Assembly: GCF_030463565.1 (NCBI RefSeq) | Contig: NC_134662.1 | Span: 2,480,001-2,544,000 of the forward strand | Length of the DNA stretch: 64,000 nucleotides | Source: Pelecanus crispus | Taxonomy: Eukaryota; Chordata; Aves; Pelecaniformes; Pelecanidae | Direction of reading: 5' to 3' | In this document: positions 50,001 through 61,911 of the stretch, piece after piece | Position numbering within the stretch: position 1 is the stretch's first letter | Layout of the letters: every line of letters starts with the position of its first letter | Translations under genes and position numbers: made by a program | Notes under the pieces: generated by a model | The model's input: only the letters and a program-made list of their open reading frames with translations | Told to the model about the DNA's origin: nothing | The model's database searches: none

Positions 50001-53000
50001 GGGGAGCGCTCACCGTTCTGTAGGTCCGGGGCTGCACCGACATCTGGGTCTGCTGTGGCATCCGAGGCCAGCGATGTTTAAATGGCAAAGTGTCCGGCAC
50101 AGCCAGCCTCGACTTCTCTGGACAAAACAGCACAAGGAGACGCTTGTAAATCACCTCTCCAAGTGTCCAGCACAAAAATCCCAAATAAATGCACCAGAAA
50201 GCCCAAGGACAAGGCACACAGGCAACCTCCCAGAGAGGGGAAGCATCCTTAGTGTCGCTCCAGCCCGATGTGTGACCTGACCATGGCAGCTTGCCTAATT
50301 ATCTATATACAAAATTATATAGCACTTTGTACCCTGAGGGATCCTCTTACGAACAGGAGAGCGTCCGAGCCCAGCACCACCGCAGCCAGCTCTGGGGTGG
50401 AGCAAGGGGAGATGCAGCAACGCTCCCCGGCAATCACGGGCGGGGATTTCAGGAGGAGACAGCACCCATGCAGTGGGTGCCCGAGGCCAGCTCTGCAGGA
50501 GTCCTCTCATTTGGGGAGATTTGACCCAAACTTGGAAGAACTGCCACTGGCCGGACTCCCCATCCTGCATCCCTCCCCGTGGGTACTTTGCAGGGTCAAG
50601 GGACATGCTCCCAGCCCTGATGGCTGGTGCAGGGGATGCAGGATGCCGACCTGCAAGCAAATGACTTGCTACAGTTTTGCTAAAGCGTTTTGAGTTCTCT
50701 GGCTCAAGTTTAATTTGCCTGCAACAAAAAAAGAGGGAATTTAAATAGCTCCTTTTGTGGGGGAAATCCATCTCCTCTTGGTTAACAGACCCCAAATGGT
50801 CCCAGACTCGGGTGCTGTTCAGCTACACCCGCGCAGAGATGCTGCTGTTACCGCTCAGCAGCTGCTCTGACCTCTGCTCGAGACCCTGCCCGGGCCCCAG
50901 CTCTTCTCTGCCCCCTGCTCCTGCCCGGCCGAGCTCCCCCAGGGCTGCCCAAGGGCAGGGGCAGCAGCCGGGGAGGTTAATTCCTGCTGAGAGAGGCTTG
51001 GAGAGCCTTAGCCAAAGGAGCTTTCCCTCGCAGGGGTTTGCTGGAGAACGGTGGAGAAACGAGGAGCCAGCTCTGCAGCGGCAGCCAGACCCGGTGGCAC
51101 ACGGCTCACACCCCCTCAGCGCTCAGGGGGGACATCCCCGGTGGCACCAGGGAGCTGAGAGCTGACCCCAGGAGGGTGAGGGTCCCCTGCCCAGGCAGGG
51201 CTGTCCCCTGCAGCCTCCCCGTGTGCTCCCGTGAGCCCCGGTGTCATCCAGCTGCTGCTTACGGATGGGCAAAACCTCACTTTTGGGGTCCCCAGAGAAC
51301 TGACGGCACACAGCACTCCAGAAAAGCTAAAATTCCTCCGGGAAAACATCACTACCCCAAAGCAAAAGATGGAGGGATTCCCCTAAAACCCGCTGGCTCA
51401 GGCTCAGCCACGCAGGCACTGCGCAGGGGCTCCGTCTCTCTGGCCAGCCCGTCACCCCATCCTCCCCCCGCTCCCGTTTTGCAGTCAATGGCAGGGGTGC
51501 AGATGCACACAGTCCAACTCGTGTTTTGCACGGGGCCCCAGCAGGGATGCACGCCAACAAAGAAGGAGCTGCGCTAAAAATCCCCCCGTTAGTAACCGCA
51601 GCAAGGGAATCTCCTGCTGTGGGCATGCTGGGGTTTGCTGGTGGGGCCAGGGGATGCACCAGCCTCTCTGGGCTGGCCTGAGGCCACGGCAGCATGGCAG
51701 GGCTGGGACAACAGGGACAGGGAGCGCTCCGGGGCTGGCAGCAGGATGGGAAAAGCCCAGCAGACATCCCAGGTGCAATCGCATCTCTGCAGCCGGGGAA
51801 CGTCCCCGCGCGGGACCCTGCAGCACGGGCGGTTGATGCACGCACTTATGTGGAAGTCACTCAGAGCCAATACTTAAAATAAAGGCAAGAGTAACCCAAA
51901 CGGAGCCCTGCTATGGCAAAACAACCCAGAAAGAGCTCAGCCTGCCTTCAGTGCCCACAGGGGAAGTTTGCGGTGCCAAGAGCAGCTACGACGTGGTGCA
52001 ATTCAGCGAGGATTTTGTCTAGCGAGTCAATCCAGTGGACGTGCTTCGAGGGATCGCAGCCTCCACGGCGTCAATGCACAGATATCTGTTTCTGCTACAC
52101 GGCGCTGGCAGCTGCAGAGCAGGTGGGGCTCCTCTAATGCCCAAGCGATGTGATAACTGGGAGGGAAGCGGATTTGTTTCGCGCTGCAGCGATGTGTGCG
52201 GGACCTTGCATGCTCCAGCACGTCCGTGCGTTTTGGCAGGGGTGGAGGAGGTGCTGCAGGTGATGCTTGGAGGCGTTGCCACCCAAAAGTTACGTACAAC
52301 TGCGACAGCAGCTCAGCTTGCTGCTCCTGACGGCCAGGGTCTGGCTAGCAGGGATGTGTAAAGCAAAACTTAATACCAATTCCAGCAAGCTGGACATGCC
52401 CATATATTTATTGCAAACCTGCTGAAACCAAATTGCAGTAAACCAAATTCTGCTCAACTCCCTGCACTTACCCAGCCCTCTCCTGCTCTCCCTGCAGGCA
52501 GCGAAGCACAGAGTGGCTTTGCCTCCAGACCTGCCTGCGCGGCGCGAACACGGCGTTTAAGCTTGCTTTAGAGACTGCCTGGGCTTGGCTTTACCGAACT
52601 CCCGCGCGTGTTACGGCAGCCCGTCACTCCCAGCCCTCTGAACGGGTAGGGTCTCAGCTGATGGTCTTGGCATTTGGTTTTGGCAGCTCCTGTGTCACTT
52701 AGCAACCTCCGTTTCAGGTTACTTCAGGCTTTTTGTCTGCAAATACATTTTAATCCCCGTGAAACGGGACCCACCAGCACACGGATGAAGTGACCTAAAA
52801 CCTTTCCCGGTCCCATGAGCTGCCACCGGCGGCACAACTCCCCAGCCCTCCATGTGTTTGTACCTCCAGAGCACTTCCCACCATCTAGCCCCTGTGCCTT
52901 GTATTTTAAGGCACATATGCTTAAAACTAGTATTTTAACTCTATTCTAGAGCAATTTGATGGAGGAGCCGGGGGATGAGTCCGCTCTCCCTGGGTACCGC

Positions 53001-56000
53001 ACAGGACCGGCCTCTCCATCGAGGAGGCCCCGGTGCAAGTTCTGCGCGCGGGAGCCTCTCGAAGAAGAAGTTTGGCAGCAAAGCCAAAGGCCAAGCGGGA
53101 CCCAGAGGTCCTGTGAAACCAGCAGAGACGCTTGCACCTCCAGAGGACCACACCGGGATGCCCAAGTCAAGCTCTTCCAGGACAGGAGCATCCCCTGGGA
53201 TGCGCACACCAACTATCCCAGCCGGAGCCCGCAGACATGCACGGCAGCGAATCTGTGGCTCATCCCAGCCCACAACAGACCTGGACTCCAGGAGCCCCCC
53301 AAAACCCCCATGCTGCTGCTCGCAGCCGCAGGACACCCAACGGTGCCCACAGTCCGGCCAAGCCAGCCCTGCGCCATCCCGGCATCCGGGAGAGCGGAGC
53401 AGTCAGCCAGAGACTTTTGCTCATTAGTGTAATTAACATCAGACTTCCGAGCCAGCCAGGCTGACCTTTAGTTATGGAAATACGAACAATAACAATGATA
53501 TGTTATCATGGAGGGGGTGTCACGGGCCATTCATTTGATATCCTCAGTGAAATCCTCTCTCTTAGCAATGTGCCCCCAGAAAGTAAATGGGAAAATTTGG
53601 AAGACCATTGGGGAAGGAGAAAAAAAATTCAGCTCCACCTGTCCACAGCAGCAGCCCAGCAAGGACACAGCATCTCCTGGCTTCTGTGGGGGGCACAGCC
53701 AGAAACAACCCCAGGGAGAGAAGTGGAGAGACAGGACAGAGCTGTCAAAAAATGAACCAGAGGGGGAAAAAAAAAAAAGATACCTGTTTCTTAAGAGCCT
53801 TGGGAAAGCGGGAAGTCGCCGAGATGGAGGCAGCTGAGCCGGAGCCCGGCAGCACTGTCGGAGCCCAGCCCAGCATCAAGGGGTCCCTGCAGCCGGGGCG
53901 GCTCTGCCCGTGTCCCTGCATGAACTGTAACTCACGGGCCAGCAGCAGCCGCGACAGCAGGAACTTCAGGGCAAATTCGTGGGGAAAAAAAAACCTGGCA
54001 GCCGATGCAGGAGCGTGTCCGGTGATGGATGAGACTGATCCATCAGATCGCAACCCCATTTGCCACAACCACCAACTTGGGGCTGAATTTCCAGAGGTTG
54101 TCAGATGTTGGTGCGAGGCTGAGCAAGGCGGGGAAAGGCAGCGGTGCTGAACCCCAGTGATGGCACAGCCGTGTGCTGCGGTGGGCGCTCCCAGGACACT
54201 TCCTAAGCTGGAAATTGCTTTGCCACAAGGATATCCCCACCCAGGGGTCTGTGCTTGATGCAAAAAGGTGACCCTGAAGGCAAGAAGAGAAACCGCTCCC
54301 TGAACCGATGCTGGGAAGCATCCAGCCTCCAAAATAACTCCTGGAGCGACAAAGCCGCTGGGGCATCGAGCGCGGCTGGGAGGGATGTCTGGCATCACCA
54401 GCTGCACTTCCCCGGGAGCGGACCAAAGGCTCCAGCTCCCCATCAGCCCTGGCCATGAGGACTAATGAAGGCAGGATTATTTTGTCCCCCCTTCCATTTG
54501 TCACACTTCGTTAATACTCCTGCTTATGGAAAAAGGTCACCATTTAGATCTCATTTCTGTCACTTCATCTTTGGCTTGCAATCGCAGGGTCCTGCTCGTT
54601 TTCCATCCCAAATTAGTGTTCAATTACGGGGGCCCTGCTCCACCTCTCCTCGTTGCTGCAATGGAAAGGAGAAGAGACAGAGGTCCTGGCCATGCGACCT
54701 CCCCATGGTCTCCAGTGAGGAGATGCCCCGTAGAAAGCTGACCTGAGAGCAGCCTTTTTCCCCTGGCAGCACGAAGGGAACCAGATGGACTTTCCTTCAA
54801 ATGAGATTTAAATGGAAAAATACAAAACAGCTCATTCTGGCAATACTGAAGAGTTGGTGCCCAGCTGTCCTGAGCACGGGGAAGGTCAGACCAGGTGATC
54901 CTCTGGAAAAAAGAGGACAGAAGCACCGACCACCCTCGTGGTTTGGTCCTCTGGCTGCACTGCTGGGACCGGGTCCAAAACGGCAGCCAGGGCACGGCTC
55001 TGGGCACAGAGCACAATACCTCCTGCTTCCCCCCAGGGGAAACAAAACCACTCACCTAATTTAAGGTATTATAATATCTGTAAACCAGAGTCACGGCAGA
55101 CCTGACTGATGGAGTTTGGATGGGATTCTTGGCCAGAGCTGCTTTAGTTACCGCGCTCGCGCTGCAGGACGGTGCTCTGCAAACCTCTGCTGCTTACTGA
55201 CCCGTGAGGAACATCACAAGGACCGTGCTCATGAGGCCCTGTGAAGATGGAAAGCATCTTCCTGAGCCCACCTGGGTCCTGCTTGGTCCAGCCATGGTCC
55301 ATCCCCATGGGCAGCATGCTGCCATTCCTCTGACTTCAGTTATTTTACAACCGACCCGGCTGCCCGATGGCTCCGTGTTACAACCAAAGCTCCTCATGTC
55401 GCAGGGCCAGGTGAGCTGGCCCCACAGCGTGCAGCCCATCAACGCCCTTCTACATTATTTCAGCCTGCAAATGCCCCCTCTCACCCGCCTGGACCGAAAC
55501 AGCATCCAAATCGAGCGGGAAAAGCAAGCGAGGCCTCGGGTGGACTTCACTGGAGGAGGACAGGGGACAAGCTGGAGGTCGGGTGCATCCCCCCTCCCCG
55601 CTGCAGGACCACGCTATCGCTGCTTCTTCCCTACTGCATCTGCTCGCATTTGCTGCGCGAAACAGCCACGATGTCCCCACGCTGCCGGCTCTGGAGCCAG
55701 CGGGGGCTTTGCCACCTCCACAGCGATGGGTTCCTCGGCCCCAGGCAGGAGCAGGACCGTCCCCACCGCCCGGGCTCACCGCGGGTCCCACGCAACCTCC
55801 CTGAGTCTGCTGGGAGCATTGGGGTCCTGCGAGGTGGTAGGGGCAGCACTTGGGCTCAGATGTGCCCAGGGCAGCGAGAGGGAGAGAGGGACAACTGCTT
55901 CAAATGTTTCTTCTATTCTCTTCCTACTAAATATTTTCCCTCCTCCTTTCCAAGTATTTCTCCCCGTCTCCCTCTAGCAACAGTATCTGAGAGAAACAAT

Positions 56001-58004
56001 GAATTTTTAATAGGAGGGGGCTGTGGAAAGAGGGAGACCCTAAGGCAAAGAGATGACACATTGATCTGTTAAATAACACCCATCATCACAAAACCACCTT
56101 CTAGGGAGAGGGAACCACGTGAGGGACCACGCAGCATCGGGCAGGGACCGGTGGGTGCAAACACCAGCTCACGCTCAGGGTCACAGCCCCCTGCTTTTCT
56201 TCTAACCCGGTGGCAGGACGGATGCCGCATGCGAGGAAGTTGCAGACAGGGTGAATCCTGCTTGCAAGGGCTTTCCCGGCCACGCCACGTGTGCTTGGCC
56301 ACGGCTGAGGTGGGTCTAGGCATGCAAGACCCCCGACGGGCCATTGCACAGGCGAGGGGATCCCTCCAGCTCTCCTGCCCCGCAGCACCCTGGGTCGTCC
56401 CTCTGCAGCATCTCAAAGCCGAGCCGTTCCCCTCGCCTGGTCCCCGCGTCCCCCCCAAATCCGCCCCAGGCTCTGCAGGGACGGGGCTCGCCCTCGCGGG
56501 GCTGAGGATGCCCAGCTCACCTCCCGTGGCGCCTGGCCCTGCCTCCCCATCACACGGCTGAACCTAAATATAGTCCCCAGTTCTCTTTTCTTGTAGACAC
56601 AACCGGTGCTCCGGGTGAAAAGTCCTTTCCCATGAACTCACTGTTGCTTAATAAAGCACAAACCCTCGGAGACCTTGATGCTGGGATCTGTCATTTTAAT
56701 TCTCAGTGACACTTATTCCTCTCCACTACAGTATGTGGCCGTTGCTATTTTGGCTGGCACATCGGGAGCCGAACAAGAAGCCCCAGCGCTCCGGGTTAAG
56801 AGCTGGGACGCAGCTTTAAAAACCAAACCCATACGATGCATGGGGCTGCAAACTGCAGCAAAGCTCACGGTGGCATGAAAAATTCAGGGGGAGGAAGGCA
56901 AGAAGGCAAGGAAAGATCTGGGCTCAGCCAGACGGTGCAGGAAGGAGCGGGGCACGTGCCGGGGCTGTGGTGCTTTGCCACTTGGGACCGAGCCACTCGG
57001 CGAGACGGACGCTGCCTCCGCTCCCCTGCCTGGCACCCGGGATCCCGGCCGCTGGGTGCCTGCGCGGATGCCAAGGCACCGCGGCAGCCTGGGGATCGCA
57101 GCCCAGACCCTTCACGGTTAGCTTTTTTTTAACTCATCCACAGGAAAGCCGTTTCTCCCAGTTTGCCCAAATTATCCACCCGAGTCCGTGCTATTTGCGC
57201 TGGGGTGAATTTGCTCCTGTCCTCAGTTTGCCCATTTTCCGTGAAGAAGAGGGAAGGGCAGGCGCTGCTCTCCCATGACAAGTGCCATTTTCCTGCTCTG
57301 CCACCCACACCAGCCCTGGCCCCACGTCCTGCCCAGCCTCAGCGCCCACCTCTGACACCCCCCGGGCCTGGGGCACCCCCGGGCCGGCTACAGCCCCAAA
57401 GCATCACGACTTAAAGCAAAGGGATCAAAAGAAGGAGAAACCAGCACATGCCATTGCCAATGGCTGCCCAGTGCCCGCTGCCCACAGCTGAGTGATGCTG
57501 CGCTCCAGCCTCCCTTGCTCCCGCATCCCTGGAGCCAACCCTCATGGAAACATTTGCTTCATCTTTCAAGGCAAACCCTACATAAACTTCAAAAGTAGCC
57601 TCCCAGAAAAGTCAACCGATAACGCCCGAAGCCCAATCAATTTCCCTGCCACGGCCGGCAAGCTGGAGCGGCTCTCGGCAGCTTTTCCAAATGCTCTCAC
57701 GGGTTTTATTGCTTTCCTTCATCTCCTCTCAAATCTCTGCTCTGAACATTTCTGCCCTCGCCTGTTCATTTTGGTGTTGTTCCAGGACTCACAAAACGGC
57801 CCTTCCGGCTCCGGCAGCACCTCCGCTGGCAGCACCTTCCGCCCCCGCGCCGCAGCCCCTGCCCGGGGACAGGAGAGATGCTGCATGATGTCCCCTCCGC
57901 CCTTCCCAGATGATTCAATCATTGCTTTACAGCTGCAAACACAGACGGGCAGCAGGATTTTGGCTGTCTGGGAGAGCGTATGAACCTACACAGCCAAGCC
58001 TCCA

Positions 58005-58110
58005 GACTACGTCCATTTACAGACAGGGAAACTGAGGCACGAGATGCATGTTTTATAGCCACCTGGTGATTCAGCATGGCAGGGGAGAGCTCAAGGACGG
58101 CCTCGCTCAG
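58005..58110 (+). repeat. MIR-like SINE remnant
   Basis: CCATTTACAGACAGGGAAACTGAGGCACGAGA closely follows the MIR core order, with a diverged 3' continuation. Assignment is by motif. Confidence 0.5.
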
Positions 58111-60749
58111 CCGCTGGGTCCCTTAGCTCTGAGATGTGGGATTTGGTGCTCAGGGAGATGCTGCTGGCAATGGGTGTCCCACCCGGGCTGCCCACACCAC
58201 AGTGAGCCGGCGGCGTGGGAATTACCGCCGCCCACGTGAAACGCATCCGTCCACGTGCTTTACATCCCCGACATTATTTCCAGGGGTATGGCAACAGCTT
58301 GCTCCCATCCCGGGGATGCAAACACAGCAGCGACGTGGCTCGTATCTGCTGGAGCAGCCCAGCTCCTCCGCAACCGCCCGCTCCTTCTGCCTTATGGCAG
58401 CTTCGCTTCCCGGCGCTGCTGAGCGGAGAGGGAGCGGGATGCTCGGCGGCAAAACAGTGGCGAGCCAACAACCAGAAGTTGAAAACAATCGATTCCAACA
58501 ACATCAATTTACAGCCTTTAAATGCTGAGCGCAAATACAGCCGGGTGCTCTCGTCCATCCGTGCCATCGGGCTTCAAATTCAATGTTTAATTCGGGCCCG
58601 TGTTGTTGCTCGGAGGGAAAGCGCAGTGATTAGGTTAGGGCCTTAGAGCGGGGGATGCGCTATCTTCTGACGCAGGATTAACGCAGCTAATGAAAGCAGA
58701 CATTCCTGAGCTCAAAACACCAAAAAAAAAAAAAAAAAATAGGAAAAAAGCCCCCGGCCCTGCTATCTTCAGCGAAGGATCAGCACAAGCGCGTCCCCCA
58801 GGAAGGGCTGAGCCTGGCAGCAGCGAGCGGTGGCGCGGGATCTGGCCGTGCCCGGGAGGTGCCCTGGCTCTGCCACCCCAGCGAGCCCCTCGCTCAGCCG
58901 GCGCGGCCGCTTCCCACCCTGGGCATCGCTGCCACGGGGCAGCTCAGAAGGGCAGCCCAAGAGGTGTGAACCACAACCTAGCCCCTGTTTCTCTGGTTCT
59001 CCAGCTCCCTCTTCCCAACGGGGCAGGATAAAAGCAAAGTGAGCCAAAAAACAACTCTCGCATGAAGCCGCTTTGCCTCCCACCTCCCCATACCGGTGGG
59101 AACGCATTTGCTCCCTGCTTTTGGGGTGCTGCTCCAGCTGTTTTGCAGGCTGGGCATTGCTGTGTTTGAGAGCATCTTCCCCCAAGCACAGCTCAGCCGA
59201 GGACTGGAGGCTTTGGGAAAGGCTGCAGATGTCCAAGTGGGATTTTCACCACCTCTGAGAACCATGAGAAATGTTGGGGGGGATCAGAAGCCACCTCTCC
59301 CAGCTGCGCTGGCCAAAACTCACCTGGCACTGCCAGTCCTCCAGCAGCAACTCTGCTCCCTCCCCTCCGCCGTAACAAGCGCCACAGAAACACCGATGAT
59401 AAATACGTTAGCTCAAATTAAACCGGATCAATCCCAGGCTGTCAAACTGGCAGCTCCCCACCACATCTCGAATTACTCTCCTGTTTAAAGGATGCGCGCC
59501 ACGTTTCTCGCCGTGCACCGGGGTGCAGGCAGCAGGTACCTCATCCCCACTCGCCATCCCGCAGCGTGAGGGATGACGAAGCAGAGGTGAAGGGCAGGGC
59601 TTTGGGGTGCAGAGCCCCAAGCCACCCCCTTTACCGAGGGCTTATCGTGGGGTTCACCGCCTCCATTTCTGCATTTTTAAGGCCAGCAACAGAACACACA
59701 AATATATCACACCAAGCAGCTGTTCGGCTTGCTGGGAGCTGCTGGGCAACTCTGCTTTTTCAGGGTTTGTGGTTTGGTGGGGTTTTTTTTTATTCCTTAT
59801 GATTTGATGGAGAGAGATGTTTGTAGGAACTTTCCCTCCCTGGGTGCAGCTTTGCTCACGGTGTCTCCCTGGCAGCGGGGCTGGACCTGGGTAAACCAGC
59901 GCACACCGGGACGCTCTGCTCCGGGCAGCGCAGCCCCAGCCAGGGCGAGAGCGGGCAGCACCACGCTGGCAGCCGAGACCGAGCCACGAAACTGAGCAGC
60001 AAGTGGGAGCTCTCTGGAAGGCCCAGGCTGGTCCTCGCCGGGCCAGCGAGCGTCCCCAACCCCGTCCCCAGGGTCCAGCCTCTCCGGCTGGCACAGCGGA
60101 TGCTCTTCGCTCCAAAGGGACGGGCTAGTGCTCTGGGTGCTGCCAGGCCATGGATCCACAAGCCGATCCACTCTCGATCTATTTTGCAGGCGCTCTGCCT
60201 GCTTCTGTTACCCTCTCTCCTCCTGTTTGCTCTTTTCTCCTTCCCAAAACCTCGTCTCAGGGTAAGGCTGGGCACGAATTTAAAGAGCAGCTGCTCTTCC
60301 GCAGTCGCTCCCTCGTGCAAATGCCGTGGGAATTAGAGCACCTTTTGTCAGGTTTTAGCTCAATCCGCTTCTGCAAGTGGATTAAGAAACTGGCACAAAA
60401 GTACTCGGGGTCTGGAGTAGGAAGAGGCAGGCTGCTATTCCAGAACGCCGACAGGAGCCGTGTATGCTGCGACTGCTGCCTGCTCCATTTCCCTGAGAAA
60501 CACAACCCGGTAACATTTGCATGTAAACCAGCCCTGGGATTTTTGACAGGAGAATCCGCCTAGCCCTAAAATCAAGGCTGCTGAGAGAAGGGGGCAGGCA
60601 GGGCCCTGGGGTGGTGAGGAGCGAGGACCTGAAGGACCGGGGGGGGGGGGGACAGGAGCGGTACGAGATGGGGGAAGACCCCTCCTGTCGCCTGGCGATG
60701 CTCAGACCCGCTCGGGTCTGCCAGGGAACGGCTCCGCGGGGCTGCGAGC

Positions 60750-61460
60750 AGCGGCCCCAGCCCTGAGGCGGGGAGACCGCAGGTACCAGCCCCTCCGGGG
60801 CGCCGGGGCCGGGCGGCGGAGGATGGAGCCGGGCAGGTCCAGGCTGGACCCCCCGGGGCAGCTCCCCCCTGCTCGAGGCCATGCAAACCCCCGGGGCCGG
60901 CCCGGCGAGGGGGGCAGCAGCCCTGCCCGCCGCTGCCCCCTCCGCCAAGCCGCCCCGGCCGGGGCTGAGCCCCCTCACCCGGGCACAGCCGGAGGCTGCG
61001 GAGGGGCCTCGCAGCCCCGGGCGGCCCCCGGGGAGCCGGGTCGGGGGTGCCGGGGGCAGGGTGGCCGCCCCCCGCCCCCCCCGGGCTCTGCCTCCCCCGG
61101 CCCGGCCGCGCTCCCCCCGCCCCCCGGGACCCCGCACTCACCGCTCGGCTCCGGCTCCCGGGCTGCCCATGGCGCGGCGGCGGCGCGGGCAGAGCCGCAG
61201 CCCCGGGGGCGGCGCGGCGGCGGCTCCGGCCGGACCCCGGCCCGGCCCCGGCGCCTCCCCGGGGGCGGCCCCGGCGCCTCTGCCCGCTGCCCGCCGCGCC
61301 CGGCCGTGCGGCGGAGCGGGCGTGGGAGCCGCCCCCCGCGCCCGGGGAGGGACGGGGCCGGGGCCGGGGCCGATGCGCGGCCGCGGGCTGCGCTGCGGGC
61401 GGGGGAAGGGGCAGAGCCAGCGGCGAAACGCGGGGAAGGGCACGGGGGTCCCCGCCCCGC
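60750..61460 (-). promoter_or_regulatory. CpG island, candidate LINGO3 promoter and first exon
   Basis: This block is extremely GC- and CpG-rich. On the minus strand it contains an ATG in good context (61170, GCGCCATGG) and then 29 bases ending GAGCG with a consensus GTGAGTG donor (exon end 61142). Joined to the LINGO3 coding exon, that ATG would read MGSPGAGAERHMGEW and stop, so it would be another upstream ORF, in frame with uORF1. No other minus-strand gene is seen to the left that could use this donor. It may instead be the first coding exon of an unrecognised gene. Confidence 0.5.
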
Positions 61461-61514
61461 TTTGCCGTGCCCAAAGGGGAAGGGTCCTCCCGGACAGTCT
61501 GGGCTCCCCCAGCC

Positions 61515-61910
61515 CCGGGCTACCCTGCCTGGGGCCCCCGACCCCATACCAGCATGCCTGGGTACCCCCACCGCCCTGCCTGGGGCCCCCGACCCCGTCT
61601 CAGCATGCCCGGGTACCTCCCACCGCCCTGCCTGGGGCCCCCGACCCTATACCAGCTTGCCCGGGTACCCCCCACCACCCTGCCTGGGGCCCCCGACCCC
61701 GTGCCAGCATGCCCGGGTACCCCCACCACCCTGCCTGGGGCCCCCGACCCTATACCAGCTTGCCCGGGTACCCCCCACTGCCCTGCCTGGGGCCCCCAAC
61801 CCCATGCCAGCATGCCCGGGTACCCCCACCGCCCTGCCTGGGGCCCCCGACCCCATATCAGCATGCCCGGGTACCCCCCCCCCCCCACCCTGCCTGGGCT
61901 CCCCCAGCCC
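61515..61910. repeat. 51/52-bp GC-rich minisatellite, about 7-8 copies
   Basis: The word CCCTGCCT recurs at 61523, 61574, 61626, 61678, 61729, 61781, 61832 and 61888, giving steps of 51, 52, 52, 51, 52, 51 and 56. Each unit reads roughly CCCTGCCTGGGGCCCCCGAC, then 'cccataccagcatgcccgggtacccccaccg', with few substitutions. The one-base alternation comes from a C-run of variable length. Long plus-strand frames across it are an effect of the repeat, not genes. Confidence 0.93.
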
Positions 61911-61911
61911 C

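Larger units (their letters stand above)
37946..60700. other. Long non-coding stretch, probably 5' intron(s) of LINGO3
   Basis: Across about 23 kb I see no coding exon with homology. The open frames are GC-rich overlaps without splice borders. A C15 run lies at 38074-38088. One strong minus-strand donor (CAGAAG then GTAAGTGATG) lies at about 47563 next to GC-rich sequence and might close a non-coding exon. CpG-rich patches at about 43440-43640 and 47990-48130 are smaller than the promoter islands. LSM7 and SPPL2B, the next human genes, were not found. Confidence 0.5.

Noticed and set aside
61515-61910. Regularly spaced repeats that could suggest a CRISPR array
   Set aside because: The units are tandem without unique spacers, in a vertebrate sequence; it is a minisatellite.
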